Below are positions 26,601-35,917 of a DNA stretch of 64,000 nucleotides, piece by piece (position 1 is the first letter of the stretch; each line of letters starts with the position of its first letter). Origin of the DNA: Heterohyrax brucei (Eukaryota; Chordata; Mammalia; Hyracoidea; Procaviidae). The stretch spans positions 9,490,001-9,554,000 of the forward strand of contig CM053162.1 in NCBI GenBank assembly GCA_028571685.1, given 5' to 3'. The notes beneath the pieces are model-generated. The model had not been told where the DNA came from. It worked only from the letters and a program-made list of their open reading frames with translations, and searched no databases. The translations under genes were made by a program, and so were the position numbers.

Positions 26601-29600
26601 TCTGGGATGAACTCAGACGTACGCAGAGTGCTTTAACCTCCTCTGCTCAGGCACCTGTCCGCAGAAACAGAGGCTGTTCTGGTTCCATCTGTCTGGAGGG
26701 TGGATACACTTCCTCACCCCTACCTGCCTCATGATTTCTAACGACTTCCCATTTCTCTCTGTCACTTCAGCTGCTTTTCCAGAAGACCTAAGAATCATCT
26801 TGGGCAAGAATCTAATCCTCCTGGACTATCCTTTTTGAAGTTTCCCTTCCTATGAAACACTTTAGGGCTGGTGCCACATTCAAAAAGAAGGAAAATCAAT
26901 AAGGATCAACACCTTGCAGTGGCTGGCCCACACCTACCTGTGTGACTCCTCACACACCACACACCACAGCTCCTCACTGACATCCCATTGTATTAAAGCG
27001 TAGGCCTGAGAGCCAGTGTTGGTTTTATGGCTGTGGCGTAGCATTCGGGAATCCCTGGGTGGTATGAACAGTTAAATGCTCAGCTGCGATTCAGAGGGTG
27101 GAGGCTTGAGTTCATCCAGAAGTGCCTTGGAAGACAGAGCGGGCTATCCACTTCCAAGAGATCAGCCATTAAAAACCCTATGGAGCACAGTTCTTCACAT
27201 ATGGAGTCACCATGAACCATAAACTGAAATCAGCTTGACAGCAACCAGCTTTGTCACAGCATTACAAGCGTGATCATCAGAGAACCTCAGAATCTTTCTC
27301 ATTTTGCAGAGGAGGAAACTGAAGTTCAGTGAGCAGAAATTACTCACATAGCTATAAAACGAAGAACTGGAAGCTGAACCCAGGCTCTCTGACACCAAGG
27401 CTAACACACCACACTAGTCAGGACATCGTCATACTGGTGAAACCACCTGCACTGCTAGTAAAACATCCTTTTTAACTTGCTGCTCATCTGAATTTCTGCC
27501 ACGCTTTGCTGCATTTCTTCATCCATCACCGGATATACTTCTGTCTGTCATTCCCATGGCTGAGAGGGCCATGCTTTGCCAAGGAAAAAAAAAAAAGAAA
27601 ATCTACCATTTGGTGCCTGGGAAAAGTGACTAAAGGCTGCCTGGTGAAGGACAGAGATACTACACCCAGGAGAAGAGGATTGGTTCCTTCTCTTAACATG
27701 TTTGGTTTCACTAGACTATAAATCCATCAAGTTATATGAGACTGAATTACAGTAAGAGGCCAAAATAACCATAACAGAAAGAATTGCCTCAGTTAGAAAG
27801 AGCAACTCAAAACTTGCAACAGCACTTCAAGAGACAGTACAAAACAACTATAAAGATAAAAGCTCGCATTTCTTAAAGAGCAGCGGTGGCACAGGAGAAT
27901 TTTCACCTTCCGTGCAGTAGGCCTGGGTTTAATTCCCCGCCAGCGCATCTCATGTGCAGCCACCACTGGTCTGTCAGGGGAGGCTTACATGCGATTAGGA
28001 TACTCAACAGGTTTCAACAGAGCTTCCAGACTAAGACAGACTAGGAAGAAAAGCCTGGGAAACTACTCTCGCAAATCAGCCAGTGAAACCCTACAGATTA
28101 CAACAGTTCCCATGTGCATGGCACAGGACTGGACAGCACTTAGCTCCTTTGTGCATGGGGTCATCATGAGTCAGGGCCAACCTGATGGCAGCTAACAACA
28201 AACAACAAACAACAGTTACTGAACCACCACCATGTACTAGACACTGTTCTGAGAGCGTCTCCTATAATTAACTCATCTAACCCTTAAAGCAGCCTCTAGG
28301 ATGAAGGTGCTATTTTTAGTTCCCATTTTGTAGCTGAGACCAAGATAAAAACTAACCCAGTGTCAAACAGTGAGCTCAAGTTTAAACAGCGAGGCAGGGC
28401 AGAGTCACAGTGGAAAACCAGGCAGCGCTGCTCAGAGCTGAGCTCTTACCACTACTCTGCCCTGCTCCTGGGCAACATCCACTCTGAGCCAGCTTCCCAG
28501 GAACAAAAGGGCTATGGAAGCAGGGACTCCAGAGGTGAAAACCACCCCCCACCCCTTCCCCAGAGTTCAGGGCAGGCTGGTGGGCCTGAGCAAGAGCCCT
28601 TAGGAGAGGGCAATGTCAGCATCAGGTGCTGAGAGGGCTCTTCATATAGCATCTGTGTACCACCGTGCTGGTTCAGCAAGTCCCTGGCTCCATCCCCCAC
28701 ACCAGCACTGACACACTGACCCTATTCCTGCTGTGCACTTTGTTGGCTGACTCTAGACCCATTAAAGTGCTCCTCTCTAGGCCCTCTCCTACCTGTAGGG
28801 CAAAACCCAATCACAGAGAGCCAAGAGGAAGTGCTAGAGGAACCTAACTCTCCCAACCCCGCAGCCTGACAGCCAAGAAAGTAGGATTAATGATCCCCAG
28901 GGAGGGAAATACACAGCCACAGCTATAGATGCTGCCCTTTCTTTTATTTCAGTACCTTCCTTCCATGAACATCTGTTGAACAGCAAGACATTCCCTACCA
29001 CGCAGCTACAGAGATAAAGAGGGCTCTGCCTTACGGAGTTTACAGATCCATGGGCTTGACAAATGCTGCGGTCCATATCTTCAAACCAAAAATAGGAATA
29101 TGTATTCAGACAGTGCCAAGCATACATGCCAGGGCAATGAGATTGAATACTTTAAATCAAGCTATCACAAATTTAAATCTTGGCAGGGGGTCTGTAGAGA
29201 GCTCAACAACAATAAATATATATTGAGCAACTATTAAATGATAACAAGAGTTGCCATTAATTGTGTGCCTATTCTAGACTGCTAAATAAGTCATCCTTAC
29301 AACAATCCTGGAAGTTAACTATCATCAGAATCCCTTTTCTCAGAATGAAGAAAATGAAGTTCAAATAGCTAACTCATTCAATGTCCATTGCTAGAATGCA
29401 AAAGAGCAAAATTCAAACTCAGCCTTGCCCACCTCCAAGCCTGTGTTCTTTCTATATTTCAATACGACCAAGGCAAGGTGAGGTTGAGGGTCAAAAGGGT
29501 AAAGCAAACAACCACAGACAAGTTCAAAGGAAAGGGAAGAACAAAACCTTGACAAGGAGAAAGCCTCATTGCCTTCCTGACTCTCAAAAAACAGAAACAG

Positions 29601-32600
29601 ATGCCAGGCCACATTCCTCACTCCGCCCTTCTCCCTGCCCTCCTGTGCGAATACTGGCCTGACTTATTTGGTGAAGTCAGGAAAGGAGGGAGAAGAGTAA
29701 TCACCCTACAAGTCATGGACCAATCACATTCACTCCTTCTCATTTTTGGCTCCCAGGGACAACTTCTGGATGCTCAGTAAATATTAATACAAGATTATAC
29801 ATAAATGAATGAAAGTCAGTCTACCAAAGGGTTAACCCCATGGCAGTGGCACTGACCCAAGGACAGACAAGACAACAGAGAAATGAGGTACTACTGAACC
29901 TTGGCATGAAATACCTGGTTCCTGCCACTCCATGCAACAGAAACCATGGAAACTTTTCTCCTCATAGAAACAAATGTCTTCTCAGAATGACTCTGGCTCG
30001 AATTCTCCACAGAGCTTAGTTCTAATCCTGTGATCTCACCCTACTGTCTGGACACCAACTGATTCATAAAATCAGATGTGTACCCTTTCTTCATGAAGTT
30101 AATCTGAATCTTTAAGTAAATGCCTTCAAGCATCAAAATACTTGCAATCTTCTCCTTTCAGGACAGTTCAGTATTCTCCCTGGGTCCTGTCAGTGTTTGC
30201 ATTTCACCATTCCACACCCATCCTTCTGTCTGTGAAGGGGACAGCAGCTTCTGCCCAAGCCCAGCAACTGTTCTGCACACACACCACTCCAGCTGTCAGT
30301 CAGGGAGGGGTATCCATCCATCCTTGGCACACCGCTCAGGCAGCTCTCCTTCCAACCACCTCTAGCACTCAGAGCTCAACGGAAACTGCTGTCATCACTG
30401 CCACAGAAGATGTGCCATTGGAGCAAGCCAGACTGCTTCTTCCTTGAGTTCTCCCTGTGGGGACCACAGCGGGAAGCTGAATCAGTCTGTAAAAGTCACT
30501 AGTCCCTTCTTAGATGTCTCTGAGGGAACCCAAAATAGGTGACTCTAAAGGTGTCCATCAGTTCAAGAGCCCTTACAGACAAAAAATGATTTATAAAACA
30601 AGCACATTCTTAAAAATTCTTAACTAAACAAATATTTATACACAGATGGTGTGTGTGTGCGTGTGTGTGTGCGCACGCGCGTGCACGCACGTGCACACGC
30701 ACTCCTGAAAGAAGACCTACAACAAGATCCATTAAAACAGTGTCTGCAACAACGGGCTCAAACAGTAACAGTTATGTGGATGGCACAGGACCAGGTAGTG
30801 TTTTGTTCTGTTGTGCATAGGGTTGCTATGAATTGGAATAGACTCAATGGCACCTAAAGACAGCAACTATATACATGCATACACACACACACATGCATGT
30901 ATGTGTATATACAGACATATAAAGAGACACATATAGGCAAGTCAAATTTTAGCTCGAAAAAGCATTGCTTACACCATAATAATAAAGAGAATTAAACAGA
31001 CTCACACATCCATCTGATTCAATAGATCACTCTGTTACAACGTAAAACAAAATTCCTTCCTGTGTTGGAGGAGGCAGCCAAACTCCTTCTCCAAGTCAGC
31101 CAGCCTCAGGCAGAAAGAGCAGCTGTGCGTTGGTTTTCTCACAGAATACTGTACCTGCCCCAGGGAATTCAGGACTGAGAAGTTTCTAAGCTTCTGAGAA
31201 TGTAGCACGTCCTGGGGTCTGTGCTAGTAGGGTGGTGGAAGATGGACTTTTACTCAAAGCAAAACACACAAGCCAACACTACAGCCTCCCCCTCTTTGGC
31301 TTTTGCTCAGCTGACTTCTAAGGATGGAACAGCTTCTAAAAAGTCCCATCTTGCAATACACCACTGCTTCTGACTCAAGTGGTCATGCATCTTTGTCCCC
31401 ATTATGTGTGGACAGTATAATCCCCCAGGGATCTAGCCCACAGAAGCCGTCACACCTTTTGATTGCTTCTTCTTCAAACGCCAGTTTCTTCAGATTGCAT
31501 GGCCCATGTTCCCAGCAGGAGTTCTCTCCTAAGGCTGGTTTCAAAGAGTCAGCGGAGACTGCCACAGCAGAAACTAGGTATGTTCCTTCAGACTTAACGA
31601 ATGACCTCCACAGGGCTCTCCAGGTACTGGATGGGGCAACAGCTGCTTTGCCCATTAATGCATCCCGTTCTCGGCCAGCAATCTGACCACAGAGCTATTC
31701 TGTGCAGGGAAGTCGAAGCCACCTCCTTTGCAGTTTCCCGTTACTCAGTCCTCATGTCGAGGCTGACCAGTGGCAGTTCTTTCAGACTTCAGTTGGAAGA
31801 ACGAGAGTAAGGAAACAGACTCAGGCCAAAAACCTCTCTAGAGAAACCAGGTGGTGGGAGGAGAACACTGGGAAATGGAGGAAGTTCAGCTCCAGGAAGG
31901 AGCTGCCTGTGCCAAATTGGTTAGTGCTGAGGCCCCAGCTCCAGCCCGTGGACACCAGTCCAGCTCCAGCCAGCCACTCAGAAACCGTGGAGAATTTGAG
32001 CTCGTAGGTAACCAAGGCTGCCTTACCATCCCCAAAACGTTGTGACTACAACAATGAGAAAGGAAGAGCATGGCACAGATCCAATGCACAGTTCCCAAAA
32101 GCAGATGCAGGAGACGGTCTGGATGCCTCTGTCCTCCCAGTCTCCTATATCTGAAAAATTTGACGAATCCAGACTGTTCACAGTATGCAATCACGTCAAT
32201 ATCTATAAGTATGAAATTTTCACAGATTCATAGGTTATTTGAGAAGGAATATTAGGTAAAGGCCAGGTCCCTACTAGCATCTCTGGTCTTGGCTGTGGTG
32301 ATCCTGGCTATGCTCTTTGAGGCTGTCCCTTGTAACCACCCATACCACTTTACTCCAAAAAGCAGAGCTGCTTTCCTGGTTTATCCATCTTTCTAACCCC
32401 AATATTCAGTCTTCCCAGTCCCACAAATGGTCTCCGGAGGAGCACCAGGGCCAAAGCTCCAGATTTGCAATCAACTTTTAGTGAGTAGTTGGCATGAGCA
32501 ACCTTGCCAGCTACGCTGGGTAGCATGCAGCAGGACAAAGGTGTCACCGAACACCGACAAAAATATGGGAAAACTGTAAGTGATTTTCCCAACTCAGCTC

Positions 32601-34294
32601 CAAGTGAAATATAAATTCCAAGTGAAGCTGTCCCAACTCCAAATGCGTGCCCTACTTAGCCCGTCTGCTACGAATGGAATGGAAGCCCCTAAAATACAAG
32701 ACAGACCCAGGTGAGACCGACGAAGCAGCAATGAAGAGAGAATGCCCACCACCCTTCCTGCACTCGAGTCTCTCCTGTCACTAAAACTCACAAAATTTCC
32801 CTAATGTTTCCCTCTTTCGCAAGCCAAGGTTTCTCAGGGCAGAGAAAGGATCACTGAACGTGTTACCCGCAAGAAATGTCGCCAGGCGCTGTACTGGGAC
32901 GCTTGGATTGCCTTCCAGTTCTACAGCCAGTCAAAAGAAAACTCAGAGGAGCTATCTGACAGAACTTACACTTCCCAATACAATAGGGGCGGGCCTTTCC
33001 TGTCTTCTCCAACACCATCCTCAGAGCGCCGTCTATCGACCTTACCGGCAAACTGCAACTGCGGGGCGGCAACTTCCTGGGCTCAGGCTCCGAGGTGCCT
33101 GATCTAGGAGGCAATGATTGGCCGCTCCAGGCCAACACCTTCCCCAGAAACAGGCGAGCCTCACACTGCCCCTGCACTTGAGCTGGAGCTCTGCAGAGCC
33201 GACCCATTTTCTTGAAGCTTCAAAGGAAGACTCGGAAGAGGTCGACAAAACTTAAATCCGGGAGCACTGCTCCACACAAAAGGATTTGGAGAGATAATGG
33301 GGTTTCCCTGGTCCAAAGAGGCGACTGATCAACTCACCTGCCTTGTGAAGAGGATGGCGGTGTCCCAGTACTCAGGATGCTTGTCACTGACTTTGTTCAG
33401 CTTCTTCTGCCAGGCGCAGAAGTTGCGCAGCGTCAGGGCCGCGTTGCCCGTGACTTTGGGCCCAGCGTCGCGGTCCCCTAGAAGCAGTACCTTGACCACC
33501 ACGATGTTGATGGGGTTGAGGATGCTGGGATGGCGGTAGAGCCGCGCTGCCGTGGCCAGCAAGGTCAGCAGATAGTGTTCCAAGTCTGCACCATGGAACT
33601 TGACCATTGACTCGTCTGCCACAACCAGCGTCTCCACGTACCGCGGAATTGATACGAAGCGCTTTGCGCGCCCAGGCCTGCGCCGGCTGCGAGTCTCCGC
33701 TAAATCGGGCCGCCGCAGCTTGTAAGGGTCCAGGGCCCGCAGGATGGCGGGGTTCCAACCTGAGGCCACCCCGCAGCGGGAGGTCGGGTGTCCAGGGGGC
33801 CTGCCGGAGGCGCCACGACGCTGGAGGAGGTGCGCGCCCTGACTGTTGCGCTGCGCCCCCGACGCACTGGCGTTAGGCAGTGGACTAATGACATACTCGG
33901 AGCCTCGGTAGCCGAAGGCTCCACGTAGTCCCCCGCACAGGCTCAACACCGCGAATGAGCCCGGCTCGGCGTTCACATCCCCAGAGTAGAAACACCGTCG
34001 CAGGTCTGGGGAGCTCCCGGCGAGTCCCTGGAGGCGGACGCCCAGGTGCTCAGTGGCGAAGGCGGGCGCCAAGAACTGGGTATCAGGTGTCAGGTGGAGG
34101 TAAAAGTCCTCCTGAAATGCTGTGATCTGAAAAATGAGGCCCTGATCCCTGGTGTCCTCAGGACTCTGCCAGTAGTAGTGGCGGCCGTTGATGTCCGGGT
34201 CCAGTCGAATCGGAACGACCACCTCCAGTTCTGGCTCGAAGCTTCTGGCCGGTCGCCCTGCAAGAACCAGTATTAGGATGCCCAGCGGAAGCAT
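7892..34294 (-). CDS. ADAMTS15: ADAMTS15 metalloprotease, complete coding region (8 exons)
   Basis: A secreted zinc endopeptidase of the ADAMTS family, known to cleave hyaluronan-binding proteoglycans such as versican and aggrecan in the extracellular matrix. The spliced CDS joins 33338-34294, 23171-23303, 22525-22692, 22013-22296, 14739-14916, 10740-10921, 10470-10645 and 7892-8666 on the minus strand: 2853 nt, 950 aa, the length I recall for human ADAMTS15. Visible in order are a signal peptide (1 to about 17), a prodomain with cysteine-switch Cys174, a furin site RAKR at 209-212, the metalloprotease with [12 protein letters not shown] (His361, Glu362, His365, His371) and a Met-turn near 389-390, a disintegrin-like region (about 424-501), a first thrombospondin repeat (about 518-572), a Cys-rich region and spacer, and two C-terminal thrombospondin repeats. 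Every intron is GT-AG and there is no internal stop. Residue-by-residue resemblance to ADAMTS15 rather than ADAMTS1, 4, 5 or 8 is strong. Confidence 0.97.
8985..9215 (+). repeat. MIR SINE in intron 7
   Basis: Good MIR match by eye: ccatttcctcatctgtgaaa, then tggagataacag, tcatgaggattcaat, then a gtgcgaactcaataaatact tail. Confidence 0.75.
10000..10225 (-). repeat. MIR SINE in intron 7
   Basis: Reverse-orientation MIR: attatgcccatttcacagg, then cacttgcccaagagcatcc. Confidence 0.65.
10470..10645 (-). CDS. ADAMTS15: ADAMTS15 exon 7: end of cysteine-rich region
   Basis: Residues 635-692 plus two bases of Met693. It contains the family-typical C-x-x-x-GCD-x-x-x-GS block and [11 protein letters not shown], with a sequon at Asn679. 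The last two bases (at) join the first base of exon 8 (g) to give the Met of KPMHGYNF. The donor is gtgagt at 10469-10464. Confidence 0.96.
10740..10921 (-). CDS. ADAMTS15: ADAMTS15 exon 6: cysteine-rich region
   Basis: Residues 574-634, ending at APK. It has an N-glycosylation sequon at Asn591 (NRS). Position 623, Asn within NGT in my recollection of the human protein, is Ser here (RASGTGY), so that sequon is missing. The acceptor is ccag and the donor gtgagc. The following intron is only 94 bp. Confidence 0.96.
11590..14432 (+). mobile_element. RTE1-type LINE, nearly full length, defective, in intron 5
   Basis: An RTE-clade retrotransposon of the afrotherian RTE1_LA type, antisense to ADAMTS15. 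The apurinic-like endonuclease is readable at 11635-12234 (start of domain [11 protein letters not shown]; later TGDWNAKVG), followed by reverse-transcriptase pieces to about 13860 (e.g. KNKPPGTDG). The 3' end closes with a Gly/Arg-rich region and a tail with ctgttgttcatagtgtcgct and cacctaataacaacaac. The frame is broken many times. At the catalytic YxDD box the Tyr codon is a stop (TAA at 13691-13693) followed by Ala-Asp-Asp. The copy therefore cannot make a working enzyme. It fills about three quarters of the 3.8-kb intron. Confidence 0.9.
14739..14916 (-). CDS. ADAMTS15: ADAMTS15 exon 5: first thrombospondin type 1 repeat
   Basis: Residues 515-573 plus one base of Ala574. It starts [20 protein letters not shown], the WxxW and CSxTCG pattern of a thrombospondin type 1 repeat, which carries C-mannosylation and O-fucosylation in this family. 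The upper acceptor is acag and the lower donor gtgagg. The next intron (3817 bp) is mostly an antisense RTE element. Confidence 0.97.
15118..15272 (-). mobile_element. AFROSINE in intron 4
   Basis: Reverse orientation: gagtcaattctgactcac, then gggtttccaagaagcagc, attcaaactgctgacctc, ttggttagcaatcag. Confidence 0.8.
15640..15805 (-). mobile_element. AFROSINE in intron 4
   Basis: Reverse orientation: ttgccatcaagtcaattcc, then gtgggtttgaaccactaac and a degraded head. Confidence 0.75.
17045..17130 (+). mobile_element. AFROSINE 3' fragment
   Basis: Only the core is left: tctatagggcagttccac, tatgaatcagaattcacc, aacagcaaccagt. Confidence 0.7.
18776..19232 (+). mobile_element. ERVL-MaLR-like solo LTR, copy 2
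   Basis: Starts TGTCATGGATTAAATTATG and ends TTTCTGTTAAAGCAGCACTA followed by GGTAACTAAAA. Same family as copies at 1158, 49694 and 52220. It is inserted in the L2 and immediately followed by an AFROSINE. Confidence 0.7.
19233..19378 (-). mobile_element. AFROSINE in intron 4
   Basis: Reverse orientation: atcaaatccaactcatagt, gactttccaagagctcctg, gattcaaactgccaatg. Confidence 0.8.
20375..20500 (-). mobile_element. RTE1 5' region fragment
   Basis: Reverse of the RTE1 5' untranslated region: aggcctttcttcctagtcc, tagtctggaagctccac, catcacagcaacacacaag. The same order occurs at 45900-46045. Confidence 0.6.
20501..21125 (+). mobile_element. L2 LINE fragment interrupted by an AFROSINE
   Basis: L2-like text with attctgttcaaatcccacctcc before the SINE and gaactgcaagccctgtgag after it. 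It ends in an A-rich run at 21120-21138. Confidence 0.5.
20704..20914 (+). mobile_element. AFROSINE in intron 4
   Basis: ggagtcccggggtggtgtac head, a ggttggacgttagagtaca box B region, and core gagcacagttctactctgac, ending acagcagtggcaac. Confidence 0.8.
22013..22296 (-). CDS. ADAMTS15: ADAMTS15 exon 4: end of protease and disintegrin-like region
   Basis: Encodes Gly420 (completed) to Arg514. It carries the cysteine-rich disintegrin-like module of ADAMTS proteases ([12 protein letters not shown], then [12 protein letters not shown] and [10 protein letters not shown]). ADAMTS disintegrin-like modules are thought to act as substrate-binding exosites rather than integrin ligands. The acceptor is gtag at the upper edge and the donor gtgagt at the lower. 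Intron 3 is only 228 bp; intron 4 is about 7.1 kb. Confidence 0.97.
22525..22692 (-). CDS. ADAMTS15: ADAMTS15 exon 3: second half of zinc motif and Met-turn
   Basis: Completes Gly364 and encodes residues 365-419 plus one base of Gly420. It begins HVFNMPHD, giving zinc ligands His365 and His371, and contains NHMMSP with the Met-turn methionine near 389-390 that underlies the active site in metzincins. The acceptor is acag and the donor gtgagc. Intron 2 is 478 bp. Confidence 0.97.
23171..23303 (-). CDS. ADAMTS15: ADAMTS15 exon 2: catalytic domain, first half of zinc motif
   Basis: Codons 320-363 plus one base of Gly364. It reads [13 protein letters not shown] and ends AHEL, so the zinc-binding HExxH motif is split by the following intron: His361 and Glu362 lie here and His365 in exon 3. 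The acceptor is cag before 23303 and the donor is gtaagc just below 23171. Confidence 0.97.
23966..24121 (-). mobile_element. AFROSINE in intron 1
   Basis: Reverse orientation and fairly well kept: tgattccaactcatagtga, catagggcttccaagga, ttagcagccatagctctta, ccaccagggctcc. Confidence 0.85.
24606..25053. repeat. Imperfect inverted repeat with 115-130 bp arms, intron 1
   Basis: The arm at 24606-24720 and the arm at 24924-25053 are reverse complements at close to 90% by eye, apart from one gap of about 13 bp in a GT/GC-rich part. Shared blocks include CACTTGCAGAGTCC, AGGAGAAACAGAA, GCAAACAACTCTG and CCAGCTCTGTGTCC. The loop of about 200 bp contains a MIR. I do not recognise the arms as a known repeat. 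The transcript could fold into a long hairpin. Confidence 0.85.
24740..24923 (-). repeat. MIR SINE inside the inverted-repeat loop
   Basis: Reverse MIR core: tgatgctcagaaaggttcag, then gtcacacagctaagaagcc. Confidence 0.65.
27048..27252 (+). mobile_element. AFROSINE in intron 1
   Basis: gaatccctgggtggtatgaa head, agttcatccagaagtgcct, ccctatggagcacagttc core, ending gacagcaaccagc. Confidence 0.8.
27253..27415 (-). repeat. MIR SINE
   Basis: Reverse MIR: attttgcagaggaggaaact, then ctcacatagctataaaacg. Confidence 0.65.
27880..28213 (+). mobile_element. Long AFROSINE variant with RTE-like body
   Basis: Has a tRNA-like head (ggtttaattccccgccagc) followed by an RTE1-like segment (agactaagacagactagga) and the shared tail (catggcacaggactggac, then cagctaacaacaaacaac). 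It is about 330 bp, longer than the other SINE copies. It looks like a SINE head joined to two RTE parts. Confidence 0.65.
28214..28470 (-). repeat. MIR SINE
   Basis: Reverse MIR order: atgtactagacactgttct, then ttcccattttgtagctgaga, then a degraded head. Confidence 0.55.
29215..29450 (-). repeat. MIR SINE
   Basis: Reverse MIR order: tgtgtgcctattctagact, cttacaacaatcctggaag, cagaatgaagaaaatgaag. Confidence 0.55.
30649..30704. repeat. Alternating GT/GC purine-pyrimidine tract
   Basis: Alternating purine-pyrimidine for most of its 56 bp, moving from (GT)n through GCGCACGCGCGTGCACGCAC to (AC)n. The centre is partly self-complementary. A second, shorter CA run lies at 30880-30900. Confidence 0.85.
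30735..30872 (+). mobile_element. RTE1 3' tail fragment
   Basis: The RTE1 end without a SINE head: acaacgggctcaaacagtaa, atggcacaggaccagg, gttctgttgtgcatagggt, tcaatggcacctaaagac. Confidence 0.75.
33338..34294 (-). CDS. ADAMTS15: ADAMTS15 exon 1: signal peptide, prodomain, start of catalytic domain
   Basis: Codons 1-319, phase 0 at the 3' end. The start is the ATG at 34294-34292. It is the first in-frame ATG, has G at -3, and opens a hydrophobic leader ([13 protein letters not shown]). The frame stays open for 255 nt further upstream, but that stretch has no ATG, so the longer open frame is not evidence for an earlier start. The prodomain contains the cysteine switch (SRCGVASG, Cys174), an N-glycosylation sequon at Asn141 and the basic furin site RAKR before Phe213. 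The exon ends in FTRQ at a gtgagt donor (33337-33332). It is strongly CpG-rich. Confidence 0.97.
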
Positions 34295-34850
34295 GGCGCC
34301 GGAGCCGCGCTCAGCTGCAGCTGGAGAAAGGGCTCGGCCCGGCTCCCTGGTCGCCGGCACCGTCTCCTTGTAGCTGGCCACCGGAACCACTAGCCCTCGA
34401 GGACTGACTGCAGCTCCTAGAAAGGAGAGGAAAGGAGGGAGACTCCTCCCGTATCCACTGGCGTGCACCGGGAAGCCCGCGCCTCCTACCTGTGCCTTTC
34501 CAGTCAGAGCGCGCCCTAGGAGCTCAAGTACAATCGCTGTCAAGTGCACAAGGGAAGATTTGTAGCCGAGAACCAGCAGGAGTGCCGGCCAGCTCCTCTA
34601 AGCCGCAGCCACTAGCAGCGCGGCAGGCCAGGGGCTGGGTGAGCCTCTTAAAGGACCCCTCCTCTTTGGCCTGCCCAGCCCGCGCCCCTCCCTGCGATCC
34701 CTTCCCAGCCTCCCAGAGCTCGCGGCCCTGAGCCTCCGAGGGCCACGGAGAGCTCGGTCCCGCCTCCAGAGCCAGGAGCCACTAGGCGGGGAGGGTGTGG
34801 CGATGAGCTGCGGCTGGAGGCTGGGGTTGGCTGGATAAGCCCAGTGGAGT
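33400..34850 (-). promoter_or_regulatory. CpG island over ADAMTS15 exon 1, 5' UTR and promoter
   Basis: GC- and CpG-rich sequence, in clear contrast to the rest of the window. It covers exon 1 and about 550 bp upstream of the ATG. A TTTAAG element on the minus strand at 34652-34647 could act as a weak TATA box with a start site near 34620, but CpG-island promoters commonly initiate at several sites, so the 5' UTR boundary is not fixed. Edges were judged by eye. Confidence 0.7.
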
Positions 34851-35369
34851 CTCGCTAGTGATTTTGCCCTCCACAGTGCCCCGGAGCCTCCACACGTCGA
34901 TCACTTTGGCCCCGTTGAATATCTGTCAGTTTCCTGGGTCTTCTAATCTCAAGGCAGTTGGTGTCAGGAGTCAGGAATGAAGACCCACCATTAGCCCCCG
35001 TTTCGCTGTCCCACCTCCTCCCCTCAGTTACAACATCCCTGCTGTTTCTTCATCAACGGTTCCCTAAAAGTCTGAGAAAAAAGAAGTCCCCGTCAGTGTT
35101 TTGTTGCAGGAAAGACAACTTCCTGGGGACATGGAGAGCCCTTATGGACCCGAGAGCGACCTATGCCTGTGGTCTGCATGCTACACAGGGGTGTGCTGGC
35201 TAGCTGGTGCACATTATTAAATTTTTAGGAATTCTGCCAGCCAACTGTTAAACACAACAGTTGTTAAAAATCAAATTATGTGAACTTGCAATTAAATGTA
35301 GTGAAATCTGAGGTAATGAATACTCAAACCGTTTCACAAATTATTTTACTATTACCCGTGATCTTGAAC
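34851..35369. other. Upstream flank of ADAMTS15, nothing recognised
   Basis: Leaves the CpG-rich zone and becomes ordinary AT-rich sequence. No exon or clear repeat seen. Confidence 0.4.
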
Positions 35370-35573
35370 AGGAGTCCCTGGGTAGCACAAACAGTTGAGC
35401 ACTGAACTCGCTGAAAGGTTGCCAGTTTGAACCACCCAGAGGTGCCTGAAACACAGGCATGTTTCATGACAATCTGGTTTCAAAGGTCACAGCCTTGAAA
35501 ATTTTATAGAGCAGTTCTACTCTGCACACAGGGGTCATCATAAGTCGGAATGAACTCTGCGGCAGCGAACATC
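35370..35573 (+). mobile_element. AFROSINE
   Basis: aggagtccctgggtagcac head, ccagtttgaaccacccagag, gagcagttctactctgcac core, diverged tail. Confidence 0.8.
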
Positions 35574-35741
35574 ACCAGCATTCTCTTGAACCACCAGAAG
35601 CACCAAGCCTCTGGGACAGCCTGCAGCTCCCAGAAACGAGAGCAGAAGGAGATAGAAATATTATACTGTGATGTGCTAGTCTTAGCTCCTCATTCTGGGA
35701 CTTCATAAGAGGAGCTTCACCTAGGTCTTGATGAGAGTGTT

Positions 35742-35902
35742 TACAGAGGTCCCTCGGTGGCCCAACTACTGACCTAAAAGTTGGTGACTCAAACCTACCC
35801 ACCAGCACCACAGAATCTGGCAATCTGCCAAGAGAACACTTATAAAGCAGTTGTTATCACAAATCTGAGTCAACTTGATTGCAATGAGTTTGGTTTTGGC
35901 TT
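35742..35902 (+). mobile_element. AFROSINE
   Basis: gaggtccctcggtggccc head, then ctcaaacctacccaccag and a degraded core. Confidence 0.65.
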
Positions 35903-35917
35903 AGGAGTATTTTTATT

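Larger units (their letters stand above)
23304..33337 (-). other. ADAMTS15: ADAMTS15 intron 1 (10 kb)
   Basis: The largest intron, bounded by gtgagt at 33337-33332 and a cag acceptor ending at 23304. It holds four AFROSINE or RTE-tail elements, four MIRs, the inverted repeat at 24606-25053 and an alternating GT/GC tract. Remaining stretches (25054-27047, 28471-29214, 29451-30648 and 30873-33337) show nothing I can name. The last 400 bp before exon 1 is CpG-containing and could be regulatory. Confidence 0.9.

Noticed and set aside
33329..34549. A longer 406-codon open frame suggesting an N-terminal extension of ADAMTS15
   Set aside because: The extension begins at GTG, has no ATG, and would place the signal peptide internally. 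The ATG at 34294 is the natural start. The last residues past 33338 are intron.
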